Shown here: piece after piece, positions 9,305-18,748 of the stretch
Layout of the letters: the number at the start of each line of letters is the position of its first letter
Position numbering within the stretch: position 1 is the first letter of the stretch
Origin: G963677325 sp963810555
GTDB lineage: Bacteria > Bacteroidota > Bacteroidia > Bacteroidales > Prolixibacteraceae
Direction: 5' to 3'
Assembly (NCBI GenBank): GCA_963810555.1
Contig: CAWENX010000005.1
Span: 1 to 64,000, forward strand
Length of the DNA stretch: 64,000 bases
Notes under the pieces: generated by a model
What the model saw: only the letters and a program-made list of their open reading frames with translations
Told to the model about the DNA's origin: nothing
Database searches by the model: none
Position numbers and translations under genes: made by a program

Positions 9305-11728
9305 TCAAATGTTCGAGACTTTAATCAGGTCGGCAAATACTCCCGCCGCGGTAACGGCAGCCCCAGCTCCGTAACCCTGTATCAGCATTGGAAATTCATT
9401 ATAACGTTCACTGGTTAAAAGTACAATATTATTGCTTCCTTCAAGATCATAAAATGGGTGTCCGATCCCTACAGTCTGAAGTGATACAGAGGCTTTACCC
9501 TGATCCATGACGGCTACAAAACGCCATTTCTTTTTATCTTTTTCAATATGAATCCGCCGTTCTTCAAACATATCATCCAAATCAGGAAGCTGTTCCCAGA
9601 AATCTTCAATAGAGGATTCAAAATATCTCTCAGGTATAAAAGGAGTGGCAATTACCGCCTCCTTTTCAATTGCATAACCGGATTCCCGTGCGAGAATCAC
9701 AAGTTTTCGAATCACATCTATTCCACTTAAATCTATTCTCGGATCAGGTTCCGAATAACCTTTTTCCTTTGCCATTCTGACCGCTTTACTGAAAGGAATT
9801 TCTTTACTGATTGTATTGAAAATAAAATTAAGAGTACCTGAAAGTACGGCTTCGATCCGCACGATCTTATCGCCTGATCTCATCAGATCATTTATAGTTG
9901 AAATCAATGGCAGACCGGCACCAACATTTGTTTCAAACAAATATTTTACACCATGTTGAGCCGCCAGCTCCTTAAGGTCACGATAGCGTCTGTACTCCGA
10001 TGATGCCGCAACTTTATTGGCAGCTACCACAGAAATATAATTATCCAGGACATAATGGTAATGCTCGGCAACTTTGGCATCAGCAGTACAATCCACAAAA
10101 ACGGAATTAAATAAATTCATCTCAGCCATAATCCGGCAGAATCTACCCATTTCGCTTTTTTCTTTCGAATGTTCAAGTAATTCCCTGATATTTACAGGGT
10201 CTAATCCTTCACGTACAAAGATCATTTTCCTTGAGTTGGCAACTCCGGCCAGTCTGAGAATCAAACGATGATCATTTTTAAGTTTTTCCTGCTGTCTGCT
10301 GATCTGACTCAGAAGGTCACGTCCTACAGTTCCTACACCTACTAAAAAGATGTTCAATTCAACATAGGGAGAAAGGAAAAAGGCTTCGTGTACAACATTG
10401 AGTGTCTTTTTCAGATCAATATTTTTCACAACCCAGGAAATGTTTTGTTCAGAAGCACCCTGGGCAATTGCAATCACATTAATCCCGTTTTTACCTATCG
10501 TATGAAATAGTTTTCCCGCAATACCTGCTGAATGTTTCATATTCTCTCCGACAATGGCTACAATGGAAAGCTCATCTTCAACCATAACTTTGTTGATCCT
10601 GCCTGATGCAATCTCTCTTTCAAATTCCTTTGAAATAGCTTTATAGGCAGTCTCTGAATTTTCTGAATTGATGGCAAAGCTGATTGAGTTTTCTGATGAA
10701 GCCTGAGAAATAAGTATGACATTAATATCTTCACGAGCCAGCGCCCCGAACAGGCGCATTGAAATTCCGGTAACTCCGACCATCCCCAATCCCTGAACTG
10801 TAAATAACGAAATTCCTGAAATGGATGAAATACCTTTGATAGGATGATCCTTGTTGAGTGAAACCGTCTGACTGATCAACGTCCCGTCTCCGGCAGGATT
10901 CATTGTGTTTTTTATATGTACGGGTATTCCCTTTTGATAAACAGGCAAAATTGTCGGCGGATAGATTACTTTAGCTCCAAAGTGCGACAGTTCCATCGCT
11001 TCAGAATAAGTCAGCATCGGAATTGTATAGGCATTGCTGATAACACGGGGGTCTGCAGTCATGAATCCATCAACATCTGTCCAGATTTCCAGGGTCTTTG
11101 CATTTAAAGCTGCGGCAAAGAGTGCAGCGGTGTAATCCGATCCCCCACGGCCAAGTGTAGTCATTGATCCATCATCGGCTGATGAAATAAATCCCGGAGC
11201 AACAGCCACTTTGCCCAATGATTTACAAGCTTCCTTTATCCCCTTGTATGTATAATCAAAATTCACATTTGCCTTTCCAAAAGTCTGGTCTGTCCGGATA
11301 AGAGAAGCACTGTCTATCAGTGGGGCATTCAGGAAACGACTGATTATTAAGGAAGACATCCTTTCCCCAAATCCGAGTACTTTATCAAGTGTCTTGGGAG
11401 TCAACTCCCCGATAAGTCTCACTCCCTGGATAATTTTTTCGAGTTCATCAAATAACTTCCTGAGCGCCTGGAAAGTATTATCAGTCTCCTTTTTAATCAA
11501 TAATCCGTTAGCAAGATCTTCGTGCCGTGTCCGGATTATACTCAGTTCGCCGGTTGTTTCTTCTCCTGATGCAGCTTTCCGTGTCGCTGACAACAATTGA
11601 TCAGTTATGCCTCCCAGTGCGGATACAACTATAATAACTATATCCTTTTGATTAAAGACAATTTCACCTACCTTTCTGATATTTTCTTCAGTACCGACTG
11701 ATGTTCCGCCAAATTTTAAAATTTTCAT
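9305..11728 (-). CDS. thrA: Bifunctional aspartate kinase / homoserine dehydrogenase I
   Basis: Catalyses the first and third steps from aspartate to threonine. At 807 residues it matches ThrA. The aspartokinase domain begins with MKILKFGGTSVG and contains the LGRGGSDYTAALFA loop. Tandem ACT regulatory domains follow (about 310-460), then a homoserine dehydrogenase with a Rossmann motif GVGTVGRDLL near 465-475 and the catalytic region LSGTLNFIFN, ending in YGAGAAVTAAGVFADLI. It is first in the operon with apgM and thrC. Feedback inhibition by threonine is expected from the ACT domains. Confidence 0.95.
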   Translation of the reverse strand: MKILKFGGTSVGTEENIRKVGEIVFNQKDIVIIVVSALGGITDQLLSATRKAASGEETTGELSIIRTRHEDLANGLLIKKETDNTFQALRKLFDELEKIIQGVRLIGELTPKTLDKVLGFGERMSSLIISRFLNAPLIDSASLIRTDQTFGKANVNFDYTYKGIKEACKSLGKVAVAPGFISSADDGSMTTLGRGGSDYTAALFAAALNAKTLEIWTDVDGFMTADPRVISNAYTIPMLTYSEAMELSHFGAKVIYPPTILPVYQKGIPVHIKNTMNPAGDGTLISQTVSLNKDHPIKGISSISGISLFTVQGLGMVGVTGISMRLFGALAREDINVILISQASSENSISFAINSENSETAYKAISKEFEREIASGRINKVMVEDELSIVAIVGENMKHSAGIAGKLFHTIGKNGINVIAIAQGASEQNISWVVKNIDLKKTLNVVHEAFFLSPYVELNIFLVGVGTVGRDLLSQISRQQEKLKNDHRLILRLAGVANSRKMIFVREGLDPVNIRELLEHSKEKSEMGRFCRIMAEMNLFNSVFVDCTADAKVAEHYHYVLDNYISVVAANKVAASSEYRRYRDLKELAAQHGVKYLFETNVGAGLPLISTINDLMRSGDKIVRIEAVLSGTLNFIFNTISKEIPFSKAVRMAKEKGYSEPDPRIDLSGIDVIRKLVILARESGYAIEKEAVIATPFIPERYFESSIEDFWEQLPDLDDMFEERRIHIEKDKKKWRFVAVMDQGKASVSLQTVGIGHPFYDLEGSNNIVLLTSERYNEFPMLIQGYGAGAAVTAAGVFADLIKVSNI

Positions 11729-11824
11729 ACAGGTTTATTTTTAAATTCCACCCCAAACAGAACAGTAAAAAAACAAATGAACCGGAAAATCTCCGGTCCA
11801 GTCATCCTACAATTCAATGTTGAT

Positions 11825-12850
11825 TTAATTGACACCTCCGGAAGGTGAATAATTCTCGATGATCTTTGTCTCGATTTCTTCCAACAGTTCAGGATTATCT
11901 CTCAAAATAGCTTTCACTCCTTCTCTTCCCTGGCCAAGTCTGGTATCACCGTAGCTGAACCATGAACCCGCTTTCTTTATCAAATTCAATTCCACGCCAA
12001 TATCAATAATTTCTCCAACTTTCGATATACCTTCTCCGTAAATGATATCGAATTCAGCTTTTCGGAAAGGAGGCGCCACTTTATTCTTCACAACTTTTAC
12101 CCGTGTATGGCTCCCCTGAATTTCTTCCCCGTCTTTTAATTGCCCTATCTTTCGGATATCAAGCCTTACAGATGAATAAAATTTCAGGGCATTACCTCCC
12201 GTGGTTGTTTCAGGATTCCCAAACATTACACCAATTTTCTCACGCAACTGATTAATAAAAATTACACAGGTTTTTGTCCTGCTTATATTGGCAGTCAATT
12301 TTCGCAGTGCCTGAGACATTAATCTTGCCTGAAGTCCCATTTTTGAATCGCCCATTTCTCCTTCGATTTCCGCTTTTGGCGTCAATGCTGCAACGGAATC
12401 AATAACAATAATATCAATTGCCCCTGACCGTATAAGGCTGTCGGTAATTTCAAGCGCCTGTTCTCCGTTATCCGGCTGTGATATCAGAAGCTCATCAATA
12501 TTAACACCCAGTTTGTGAGCATATGTGGGATCGAAAGCATGTTCAGCATCAATGATAGCTGCAATACCGCCCTGTTTCTGTGATTCAGCAATGGCATGTA
12601 TCGCAAGGGTCGTTTTTCCCGATGATTCAGGTCCGAAGATTTCAATGACCCTCCCTTTCGGATAACCCCCAATCCCCATTGCCAGATCCAATCCAATTGA
12701 ACCCGAATGAATGGCAGGTACATCATCAACAGGTTTGTCACCCATTCTCATGATCGAACCTTTTCCATAGCTCTTCTCAATTTTATCCATTGTCATCTGA
12801 AGGGCTTTCAGCTTTTCGCTGTTGACTTTCTGTTGATCTTCTTTTTGCAT
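11825..12850 (-). CDS. recA: Recombinase RecA
   Basis: DNA strand-exchange ATPase and SOS coprotease, 341 residues. Walker A GPESSGKTTLAIH and Walker B IIVIDSVAAL are present, as are the L1/L2 region signatures (GEMGDSKMGLQARLMSQALRKL; FINQLREKIGVMFGNPETTTGG). The C-terminal domain ends in a short acidic tail. It starts 22 bp after the bcp stop and is probably cotranscribed with it. No LexA-type operator was recognised upstream. Confidence 0.97.
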   Translation of the reverse strand: MQKEDQQKVNSEKLKALQMTMDKIEKSYGKGSIMRMGDKPVDDVPAIHSGSIGLDLAMGIGGYPKGRVIEIFGPESSGKTTLAIHAIAESQKQGGIAAIIDAEHAFDPTYAHKLGVNIDELLISQPDNGEQALEITDSLIRSGAIDIIVIDSVAALTPKAEIEGEMGDSKMGLQARLMSQALRKLTANISRTKTCVIFINQLREKIGVMFGNPETTTGGNALKFYSSVRLDIRKIGQLKDGEEIQGSHTRVKVVKNKVAPPFRKAEFDIIYGEGISKVGEIIDIGVELNLIKKAGSWFSYGDTRLGQGREGVKAILRDNPELLEEIETKIIENYSPSGGVN

Positions 12851-12872
12851 GTGATTTATTAATTTAATTTAA

Positions 12873-13340
12873 TTATTTTATCGACAGTTCTCTGAGAATC
12901 TGGCTCGTGTGTTCTTTTGTATCCACTTTGCTGAATATCTTTTCAATCGTTCCCTGCTCATCAATAACAAACGTGGTACGAATTACTCCCATATATTTTT
13001 TTCCATAATTCATTTTCTCTCCCCAGACTCCATAAGCCTGAAGAATTTCTTTTTCGGTATCCGCGATAAGATTGAATTTTAAACCATACTTTTCAATAAA
13101 CTTCCTGTGTGATGCTTCATTGTCAGGACTTACTCCTACAACCTCATAACCTTTTGATATCCAGTATCCATAGTTATCATTCAGGTTACATGCTTCAGCA
13201 GTACATCCGGGAGTATTATCCTTGGGGTAAAAGTAAAGAATTAACTTCTTCCCTTTAAATCCTGCAAGCGAAATTATTTCCCCATTTTGGTTGATCCCTT
13301 TAAAATCTGGGGCCTTTTGACCTTCAACTAACTTACCCAT
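12873..13340 (-). CDS. bcp: Thioredoxin-dependent thiol peroxidase (Bcp/PrxQ)
   Basis: Peroxiredoxin that reduces hydrogen peroxide and organic peroxides using thioredoxin; cytoplasmic, 155 residues, normal length. The peroxidatic Cys46 and resolving Cys51 lie in the PrxQ motif PGCTAEAC. The structural motif FYPKDNTPGC and Arg in GVIRTTFVID are present. It heads a two-gene unit with recA, with a candidate promoter about 117 bp upstream. Confidence 0.93.
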   Translation of the reverse strand: MGKLVEGQKAPDFKGINQNGEIISLAGFKGKKLILYFYPKDNTPGCTAEACNLNDNYGYWISKGYEVVGVSPDNEASHRKFIEKYGLKFNLIADTEKEILQAYGVWGEKMNYGKKYMGVIRTTFVIDEQGTIEKIFSKVDTKEHTSQILRELSIK

Positions 13341-13400
13341 AATTCTTAAACTTAATTAAACATTGACTATTGATCTTCAATTGTCTTTATTAATTCACCA

Positions 13401-13428
13401 TTCGTAATTCGTAATTCGTAATTCGTAA
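13401..13428. repeat. 7-bp tandem array (ttcgtaa x4)
   Basis: Four perfect heptamers ttcgtaa lie in the divergent gap between bcp and the SPOR-domain gene. The rest of this gap (13341-13614) is AT-rich. Confidence 0.8.
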
Positions 13429-13456
13429 TTAAATAATGATTCTCCGGATTAACTCA

Positions 13457-13464
13457 CAAATATA
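13457..13464 (-). promoter_or_regulatory. Candidate promoter -7 element for bcp-recA
   Basis: On the minus strand this reads TATATTTG, a perfect Bacteroidota -7 box. No clear TTG is present at the expected upstream distance, so the call is partial. Confidence 0.45.
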
Positions 13465-13614
13465 CTTAATATCGTCTGAATTACCTTTATTCCGCATAAC
13501 ATAACATTAAGATTTATTAAAATTCGTAATTTGTGCAATTTGTTAATAATTCGTGTAATTCGTTATCAGCAAAATATGTAATTTTAGCACTAATTTATTT
13601 TCGAAAGCGTAGTT

Positions 13615-14955
13615 ATGAAGGGTTTTTATTTCTGGTTCAGATTCAAATCATTACTTTTATTGATATTTTTTTATTTTAATTCATTACATGCTCAGGAATT
13701 GCGTGGTAATGAACCTCTTGCCATGGAATATTTCAAGGAAGGCAATTATGAAAAAGCATTACCCCTGTTTGCTCAGTTATTTAAAAATTCACCTGATAAT
13801 CCCAAATACAATTATTACTATGGCGTAACCTTACTGAAAAACAATTATTTTGAAACAGCTACCAAGGAAGCCCTTCTCAATGCCCTTGTTGATAACGCTC
13901 CGTCAAATGTGAATTTTTATCTTGGCAACTATTTTCATGCCCTTGGAAACTGGCAGGAAGCAATGGATTTTTATGCAAGGTATAAAGGCACCAGAGAAGA
14001 ACGAAAATCGCTTCAATTTGATAAGTATGTGGACTTATGCCGGAAAAAAATCAATCCCTTTACTGTGAATCCGGACAGAGAAAAAATTGTATTCAGCGAT
14101 ACGGTGAAAACACCGGTTCAGCAGCCGGATCAGAAAAATTTCCCCATACCTGAACAATTAAAGTCAGAATGGTTTAATTTTCAGGTAAACAGCCAGTTAA
14201 CTTACCATGGAATTGACGATTTCAAAAGTGAAGCAGCAAAAATTCTCTTCACAAGAGCATGGCTTGCATCAATGCGAAACGACTCATTGGTAAAATCAAC
14301 AGATTCTCTTCGAAAAGTTCACGCAGCAACCACTGACGTTATGACGAGGCTTGCCCTTGTAAAACAAATTGTTGATGGAGAACAACTGTCTTATCAGTTG
14401 CTTCGCGATCGAGATAAGTATTTTGACCAGGCCCGTGTAAAAGAATCAAATTACTGGGATAAGGCCGGAGCGAATGCGGTCGCTGAATTCGCAAGAGAAA
14501 ATACAAACCGCGAAAAGACGCACGACAGCCTGATCAAGGTACAGAAAATCAACGAGGAACAAAAGGAACAAATAACGGCGGCGGCTGCCCTTGCCGCAAC
14601 AACTGTTCCTCCAAAAATTCTGAATGATAAACCAAAACAAGAACCCCCTGCAATTGAAGATGTCATCTTTAAAGTACAGATAGGCTCATTCCTGAACGGC
14701 AGAATAACATCTTCCTTCAAAACCTTGTACAGCAAATTATCGAAATTGCATAAGATCGATTCATATGTGAATGAAAAAAAATACAAAATTTACACGGTTG
14801 GCGAATTAAAGAATTACGATGATGCCACAACCCTTAAAAATCAACTCAGACTTGAAGGAGTCAAGGGCGCATTCGTCGTAGCCTATAAAAACGGAGTAAA
14901 AATTCCCGTGACGGATGTCATAAAAATACAACCGGAAACAAATTCTGACAAATAA
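13615..14955 (+). CDS. Exported TPR and SPOR-domain protein
   Basis: A 446-residue protein with a signal peptide (hydrophobic SLLLLIFFYF, cleavage near LHAQE). TPR-like helices follow (about 35-130: AMEYFKEGNYEKALPLFAQLF, NPKYNYYYGVTLLKNNYFETA). A charged central coiled region with an alanine-rich segment leads to a C-terminal SPOR-like domain (about 345-425, FKVQIGSFLNGRI to AFVVAYKNG). SPOR domains bind denuded peptidoglycan, so a periplasmic cell-wall or division-associated scaffold role is inferred. It opens a plus-strand run with clpS and nfeD. I do not recognise a named orthologue. Confidence 0.78.
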   Translation: MKGFYFWFRFKSLLLLIFFYFNSLHAQELRGNEPLAMEYFKEGNYEKALPLFAQLFKNSPDNPKYNYYYGVTLLKNNYFETATKEALLNALVDNAPSNVNFYLGNYFHALGNWQEAMDFYARYKGTREERKSLQFDKYVDLCRKKINPFTVNPDREKIVFSDTVKTPVQQPDQKNFPIPEQLKSEWFNFQVNSQLTYHGIDDFKSEAAKILFTRAWLASMRNDSLVKSTDSLRKVHAATTDVMTRLALVKQIVDGEQLSYQLLRDRDKYFDQARVKESNYWDKAGANAVAEFARENTNREKTHDSLIKVQKINEEQKEQITAAAALAATTVPPKILNDKPKQEPPAIEDVIFKVQIGSFLNGRITSSFKTLYSKLSKLHKIDSYVNEKKYKIYTVGELKNYDDATTLKNQLRLEGVKGAFVVAYKNGVKIPVTDVIKIQPETNSDK

Positions 14956-14998
14956 ATAATTGAATGACTATAGAATGATTATTGAATGACTTAAACTC

Positions 14999-15274
14999 AT
15001 GGGAACAGACAAACAAAACGACGACAAAGGACAAATTGACATTAATAAAGAACAGGTTCACTCACTGATTCTCCACAATGATGACTATCACAGTTTTGAT
15101 TTTGTCATTGATGCTCTCGTGAAAGTATGCGGAATGGATATTGTGCAGGCCACTCAATGTACCTATCTTGTTCATTTCAGAGAAAACTGCGAGGTGAAAC
15201 AGGGTAAAAGATCTGATTTACTGCCATTGCAGACAAGATTGCTTGAACTGGATTTAAAAGCCGAAATCAGGTAA
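14999..15274 (+). CDS. clpS: ATP-dependent Clp protease adaptor ClpS
   Basis: N-end rule adaptor that delivers substrates with bulky N-terminal residues to ClpA/ClpC-ClpP. It is 91 residues with a short disordered N terminus. The core motif LILHNDDYHSFDFVIDAL contains the conserved NDD/Y substrate-pocket residues, followed by the CTYLVHFRENCEVK segment of the fold. It lies 43 bp after the SPOR-domain gene and 23 bp before the NfeD gene, so cotranscription is likely. Confidence 0.9.
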   Translation: MGTDKQNDDKGQIDINKEQVHSLILHNDDYHSFDFVIDALVKVCGMDIVQATQCTYLVHFRENCEVKQGKRSDLLPLQTRLLELDLKAEIR

Positions 15275-15297
15275 ACTTTAAATTTTAAGACTGCCAA

Positions 15298-15765
15298 ATG
15301 ACAATACTTGTTATAATATTGCTGATCCTCCTCGGAGTCGTAATGCTCCTTCTGGAATTTGCAGTTATTCCGGGATTTACGGTTTTCGGCATTGGCGGAA
15401 TAGCCTTGCTTGTATACAGTGTTTACCTCGCATTTGCCCGTTACGGTTCATGGGCCGGGATTATCTCGGTGATCTTTATTATCACTCTGGTTCCAATTGT
15501 ATTCCTGAAATTTTTAAAAAGTAAAACAGGAAAAAAAATGCAATTGGGATCAACAATAACGGGAAAAGTTAATCTCCTGGAAAAAGAAAAATTCCATATC
15601 GGCGATCGGGGTAAAGCCGTCACACGTCTTGCCGTTTTCGGCAAAGTTAAATTCAATGACATTGTCGTTGAAGGCAAATCAACCGGCGATTTTATTGAAG
15701 TCGGAGCAGATATCGAAATCGTTTCTGTCACAGATAACCAAATAATTGTTAAACAAATAAACTGA
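15298..15765 (+). CDS. NfeD-family membrane protein
   Basis: A 155-residue short NfeD protein. Two or three transmembrane helices occupy about 1-73 (ILVIILLILLGVVMLLLEFAV; SWAGIISVIFIITLVPIVFL). A soluble OB-fold domain follows at about 85-155 (GDRGKAVTRLAVFGKVKFNDIVVEGKSTGDFIEVG, ending NQIIVKQIN). NfeD proteins pair with flotillin-type scaffolds, and the FloA gene follows 124 bp downstream. Unlike long NfeD proteins it lacks the ClpP-like protease domain. Confidence 0.87.
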   Translation: MTILVIILLILLGVVMLLLEFAVIPGFTVFGIGGIALLVYSVYLAFARYGSWAGIISVIFIITLVPIVFLKFLKSKTGKKMQLGSTITGKVNLLEKEKFHIGDRGKAVTRLAVFGKVKFNDIVVEGKSTGDFIEVGADIEIVSVTDNQIIVKQIN

Positions 15766-15855
15766 ACATACCGTCATTTTCCATATTTTTTGCTTCCTTT
15801 ACAATTATTCTTTAATTCTTGATGTCTATAGCCAAAAGCCTAAAGTCTTTTTTAA

Positions 15856-15883
15856 TTCTTAATTCTTAATTCTTAATTCTTAA
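15856..15883. repeat. 7-bp tandem array (ttcttaa x4) before floA
   Basis: Four perfect heptamers end 6 bp before the floA start codon, so the array probably forms part of the floA leader. Confidence 0.8.
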
Positions 15884-15889
15884 TTAATT

Positions 15890-16873
15890 ATGCTGCTACC
15901 TAACACTATCGGAATTTTAATCACCGTCATAGTCGGATTAATTCTCCTTCTTTATTTTGTGCCTGTGGGTATCTGGTTTTCTGCTCTCGTATCGGGAGTA
16001 CAGATTTCACTGACACAACTTTTCCTTATGCGATTCAGGAAAGTGCCCCCCGGAACAATTACAAGGGCTATGATTGAAGCTCACAAGGCCGGTCTCGAAG
16101 GTATCAAGCGCGATGAACTTGAGGCCCATTATCTTGCCGGCGGTCATGTGGAAAACGTTGTCCATGCACTCGTCTCGGCTGAAAAGGCCAACATCCCTTT
16201 AACATTCAAAATGGCCACCGCGATCGACCTTGCAGGACGGGATGTATTACAGGCCGTGCGGATGTCTGTCAATCCTAAAGTGATTGATACGCCGCCGGTT
16301 ACAGCTGTTGCCAAAGACGGTATCCAGCTGATCTGTAAAGCCAGGGTAACCGTTAGAGCTAACATTCGCCAACTCGTTGGAGGAGCGGGTGAAGAGACTG
16401 TTCTCGCACGAGTCGGCGAAGGAATTGTTTCATCTATCGGATCCTCCCATTCCCACAAGCAGGTGCTCGAAAATCCGGATTCCATTTCAAAGGTCGTTTT
16501 GCAAAAAGGTCTTGATGCGGGAACTGCTTTTGAGATTCTCTCTATCGATATCGCCGATATTGATATAGGAAAGAATATCGGCGCTTACCTTCAGATGGAT
16601 CAGGCCCAGGCCGATAAAAACATTGCCCAGGCCCGTGCAGAGGAACGACGCGCTATGGCTGTAGCGCTTGAACAGGAAATGAAAGCAAAAGCCCAGGAAG
16701 CAACCGCCAAAGTGATCGAAGCCGAAGCGCAGGTGCCATTGGCTATTGCTGAAGCCTTCAGAAACGGTAATATCGGAATAATGGATTACATGAAATACAA
16801 AAACATTGTGGCCGATACCTCAATGCGCGATTCCATCGCCAAAGAAGGTCCTGGAAGTACTGAAATTAAATAG
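15890..16873 (+). CDS. floA: Flotillin-like protein FloA
   Basis: Membrane-microdomain scaffold of the SPFH/UPF0365 family, 327 residues, normal length. The N terminus carries a membrane segment (IGILITVIVGLILLLYFVPVG), followed by an SPFH-type domain (KAGLEGIKRDELEAHYLAGG, VNPKVIDTPPVTAVAKDGIQL). A long alanine- and glutamate-rich coiled coil follows (about 240-300), typical of flotillin oligomerisation. Partnership with the adjacent NfeD protein is the usual genomic pattern. Cell-envelope localisation is inferred. Confidence 0.94.
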   Translation: MLLPNTIGILITVIVGLILLLYFVPVGIWFSALVSGVQISLTQLFLMRFRKVPPGTITRAMIEAHKAGLEGIKRDELEAHYLAGGHVENVVHALVSAEKANIPLTFKMATAIDLAGRDVLQAVRMSVNPKVIDTPPVTAVAKDGIQLICKARVTVRANIRQLVGGAGEETVLARVGEGIVSSIGSSHSHKQVLENPDSISKVVLQKGLDAGTAFEILSIDIADIDIGKNIGAYLQMDQAQADKNIAQARAEERRAMAVALEQEMKAKAQEATAKVIEAEAQVPLAIAEAFRNGNIGIMDYMKYKNIVADTSMRDSIAKEGPGSTEIK

Positions 16874-16987
16874 GTTACGGTACAATTCTGAAGAAGGGTA
16901 ATAAACAAGCAACAGGAAACAGGTATTAGGCAATAGATAATCCATTAATCTTTTTCTCTAAGATCTATATCCTATGGCCTGTAATCT

Positions 16988-17057
16988 CACTGATTACTAA
17001 TCACTAATCACTGATTACTGATCACTGATTACTGATCCCTCATCTCTCATCTCTCAT
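16988..17057. repeat. 7-bp tandem array drifting from cactgat to ctctcat
   Basis: Ten consecutive heptamers stay in perfect register while the unit changes: cactgat, tactaat, cactaat, cactgat, tactgat, cactgat, tactgat, ccctcat, ctctcat, ctctcat. A further heptamer-like stretch lies around 16903-16940. The array is intergenic between floA and the convergent methyltransferase gene. Confidence 0.8.
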
Positions 17058-17216
17058 CACTATTGCCAACAGCCTAAAGTCTTTCTTTAAAGATAATTAA
17101 CAATCCCTTACCATTAAATTAGCATCATTCGTTGTTTTGTAAGCTAAATTTGTAATGTGTTTTAAAATTTGATTTAATTTTAGTTAGACTTGTTGATTGA
17201 TCTGATTAATTGAAAT

Positions 17217-17242
17217 AAAGGGCAGATTTTTATCTGTCCTTT
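17217..17242. terminator. Bidirectional terminator between floA and the ICMT-like gene
   Basis: AAAGGGCAGAT and ATCTGTCCTTT pair with a single G-U across a T4 loop. The hairpin overlaps the stop codon of the minus-strand gene and closes both convergent units. Confidence 0.7.
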
Positions 17243-17873
17243 ACAATTTTCTGAATTTACGTGTCAATTTCGAAGGCAGCAATATCCTGATCTGAACAGG
17301 TTTTGGAAATACCTCTCCCGTGGAATGAATATAATCAAGATACTCGCTTCCAAATTTGTTGATCAGCATCTTTTCCTCCCTTTTTACCCGATGCAGATAG
17401 AATGGAATAGCTGAAATCAGGAAAGCCGGCCCGATAATCCAGTTCTGAAGCATAAATATCTGGGCCACAGCTATCGCCACGAAGGCCGCATACATCGGAT
17501 GTCTCACCCATTTGAAAACACCCGTCCGGATAAGCTGATGGCCCTCTTTGATCTCCAGTCCCGGCGACCAGTATTTGCCAAGATCTGCATGTGCCCTGAA
17601 AAACAGCCACACCCCGAAAGAATAGAGCAGAATGGCCGGATAACCTGTCCATTTCGGAAGATCATAATCGAAGAAGGAAAACCAGGTCGAAAAAACATAA
17701 ATCAGCGGAAGCAGCTGGAATCCCACGAAAATAAAAAACAGGTAAAGCCTCTCGCGGTTATTGAAATACCTCTTGTTCGGCCCCGGATCATAATACTGGG
17801 CATAATAGCTCCGCATAATGATCTGCAAAACCATCCCGCATAAAAATATGATCTCAAGCCATGCCCGTTCCAT
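17241..17873 (-). CDS. Isoprenylcysteine carboxyl methyltransferase-like membrane methyltransferase
   Basis: A 210-residue integral membrane protein with four or five helices. The C-terminal half has the ICMT/PEMT-type S-adenosylmethionine motif RTGVFKWVRHPMYAAF, followed by a distal glutamate segment (KREEKMLINKFGSEYLDY). The family methylates prenylcysteines in eukaryotes; bacterial members have varied and mostly unknown lipid-like substrates. It is monocistronic and convergent with floA. Confidence 0.8.
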   Translation of the reverse strand: MERAWLEIIFLCGMVLQIIMRSYYAQYYDPGPNKRYFNNRERLYLFFIFVGFQLLPLIYVFSTWFSFFDYDLPKWTGYPAILLYSFGVWLFFRAHADLGKYWSPGLEIKEGHQLIRTGVFKWVRHPMYAAFVAIAVAQIFMLQNWIIGPAFLISAIPFYLHRVKREEKMLINKFGSEYLDYIHSTGEVFPKPVQIRILLPSKLTRKFRKL

Positions 17874-18063
17874 GTTTCCGTTGTTTCATATGCAAAATAA
17901 GCGGATTACATCGAGAGAACCATCATTAAATCTCAATAATTTATCAGAAATAAAATATGATTGTACTGATAGCTCTTCTTCTTCACATATCAACAACTTC
18001 GTCCAACAAAGCCTCTGTTATCGCTGTACCATCCTCATTCTTAATTCAGTACATTAATTGTTT

Positions 18064-18134
18064 TTATTCAGTATTTATTCAGTTATAACCGAATAAGATC
18101 TGAATAAGAACTGAATAAGCACTGAACAAAGTCC
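18064..18134. repeat. 11-bp array with an inverted arm
   Basis: Two 11-bp units (ttattcagtat, ttattcagtta) and a 5-bp spacer are followed by four units in the opposite sense: gaataagatct, gaataagaact, gaataagcact, gaacaaagtcc. The two arms are complementary (TTATTCAGT against ACTGAATAA), so the array can form a cruciform or RNA hairpin. The rest of the 17874-18354 gap shows only a weak promoter-like TTTG, 20 bp, TAACTTTA at 18271-18302. Confidence 0.75.
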
Positions 18135-18354
18135 TTATTTGATTGTATGTTGACAACTCTTTTTTCGTAATTTGGAGTATGGTTTTTAATGTTGGTTTCC
18201 GGAAATAAATATTATTGCTCTCAAGTGTCATCAAAATCCATTTTGGCGATAAGAGATTTATTATAATAAATTTGAAATTTGTTCCATTATTAGTTAACTT
18301 TACCAAATGGAAGGAAAAAGAAAACTGATATTCTTTGGAAACTAAAAGGAACAA

Positions 18355-18666
18355 ATGAAAACAGGCGAAAATAAAAAGACAGAAATAACGACTCTTGATG
18401 AACACTTTGAAAGGCGGTACGGTCCACCTGGCTCAGAAAGGAGAACAGAATTTGAAATTAAAGCCAAGGCCTTTGCTATTGGTGAAATAATCAGGGAAGA
18501 GCGCAGGCAGGCAAAAATGACGCAAGAGCAGCTGGCTCAAAAGACAGGAACAAAAAAGAGTTTCATCTCCAGGATTGAAAACGGACATAGTGATATTCAG
18601 TTGTCTACGCTTTACCGCTTAATTGAGATTGGATTTGGAAAAAAGATTAACCTGACAATAACTTAA
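18355..18666 (+). CDS. XRE/HigA-like helix-turn-helix regulator
   Basis: A 103-residue DNA-binding protein with a helix-turn-helix at about 45-95 (IIREERRQAKMTQEQLAQKTGTKKSFISRIENG). The N-terminal stretch LDEHFERRYGPPGSERRTEFEIKAKAF is typical of HigA-type antitoxins, which usually lie downstream of a HigB/RelE-like toxin. No toxin gene precedes it; only a 12-codon open frame lies just upstream. It is either an orphan antitoxin or the survivor of a broken module. Confidence 0.8.
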   Translation: MKTGENKKTEITTLDEHFERRYGPPGSERRTEFEIKAKAFAIGEIIREERRQAKMTQEQLAQKTGTKKSFISRIENGHSDIQLSTLYRLIEIGFGKKINLTIT

Positions 18667-18687
18667 ATGGCTCCGGTATAAATATTT

Positions 18688-18712
18688 GAATCAATAATAT
18701 TGCTTATATTTA
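18688..18712 (+). repeat. 25-bp direct repeat, copy 1
   Basis: These 25 bases recur exactly at 19300-19324, so the pair brackets the ORF6N gene. The repeat ends in TATATTTA, a near match to the -7 box, so it may carry a promoter to both downstream frames. Confidence 0.8.
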
Positions 18713-18748
18713 TATTGCAGAATATCTGAATGGCTGAAGTCACAAGAT

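Noticed and set aside
16988..17057. Heptamer arrays as CRISPR repeats
   Set aside because: Units are only 7 bp, contiguous without spacers and drift in sequence; no cas genes are present.
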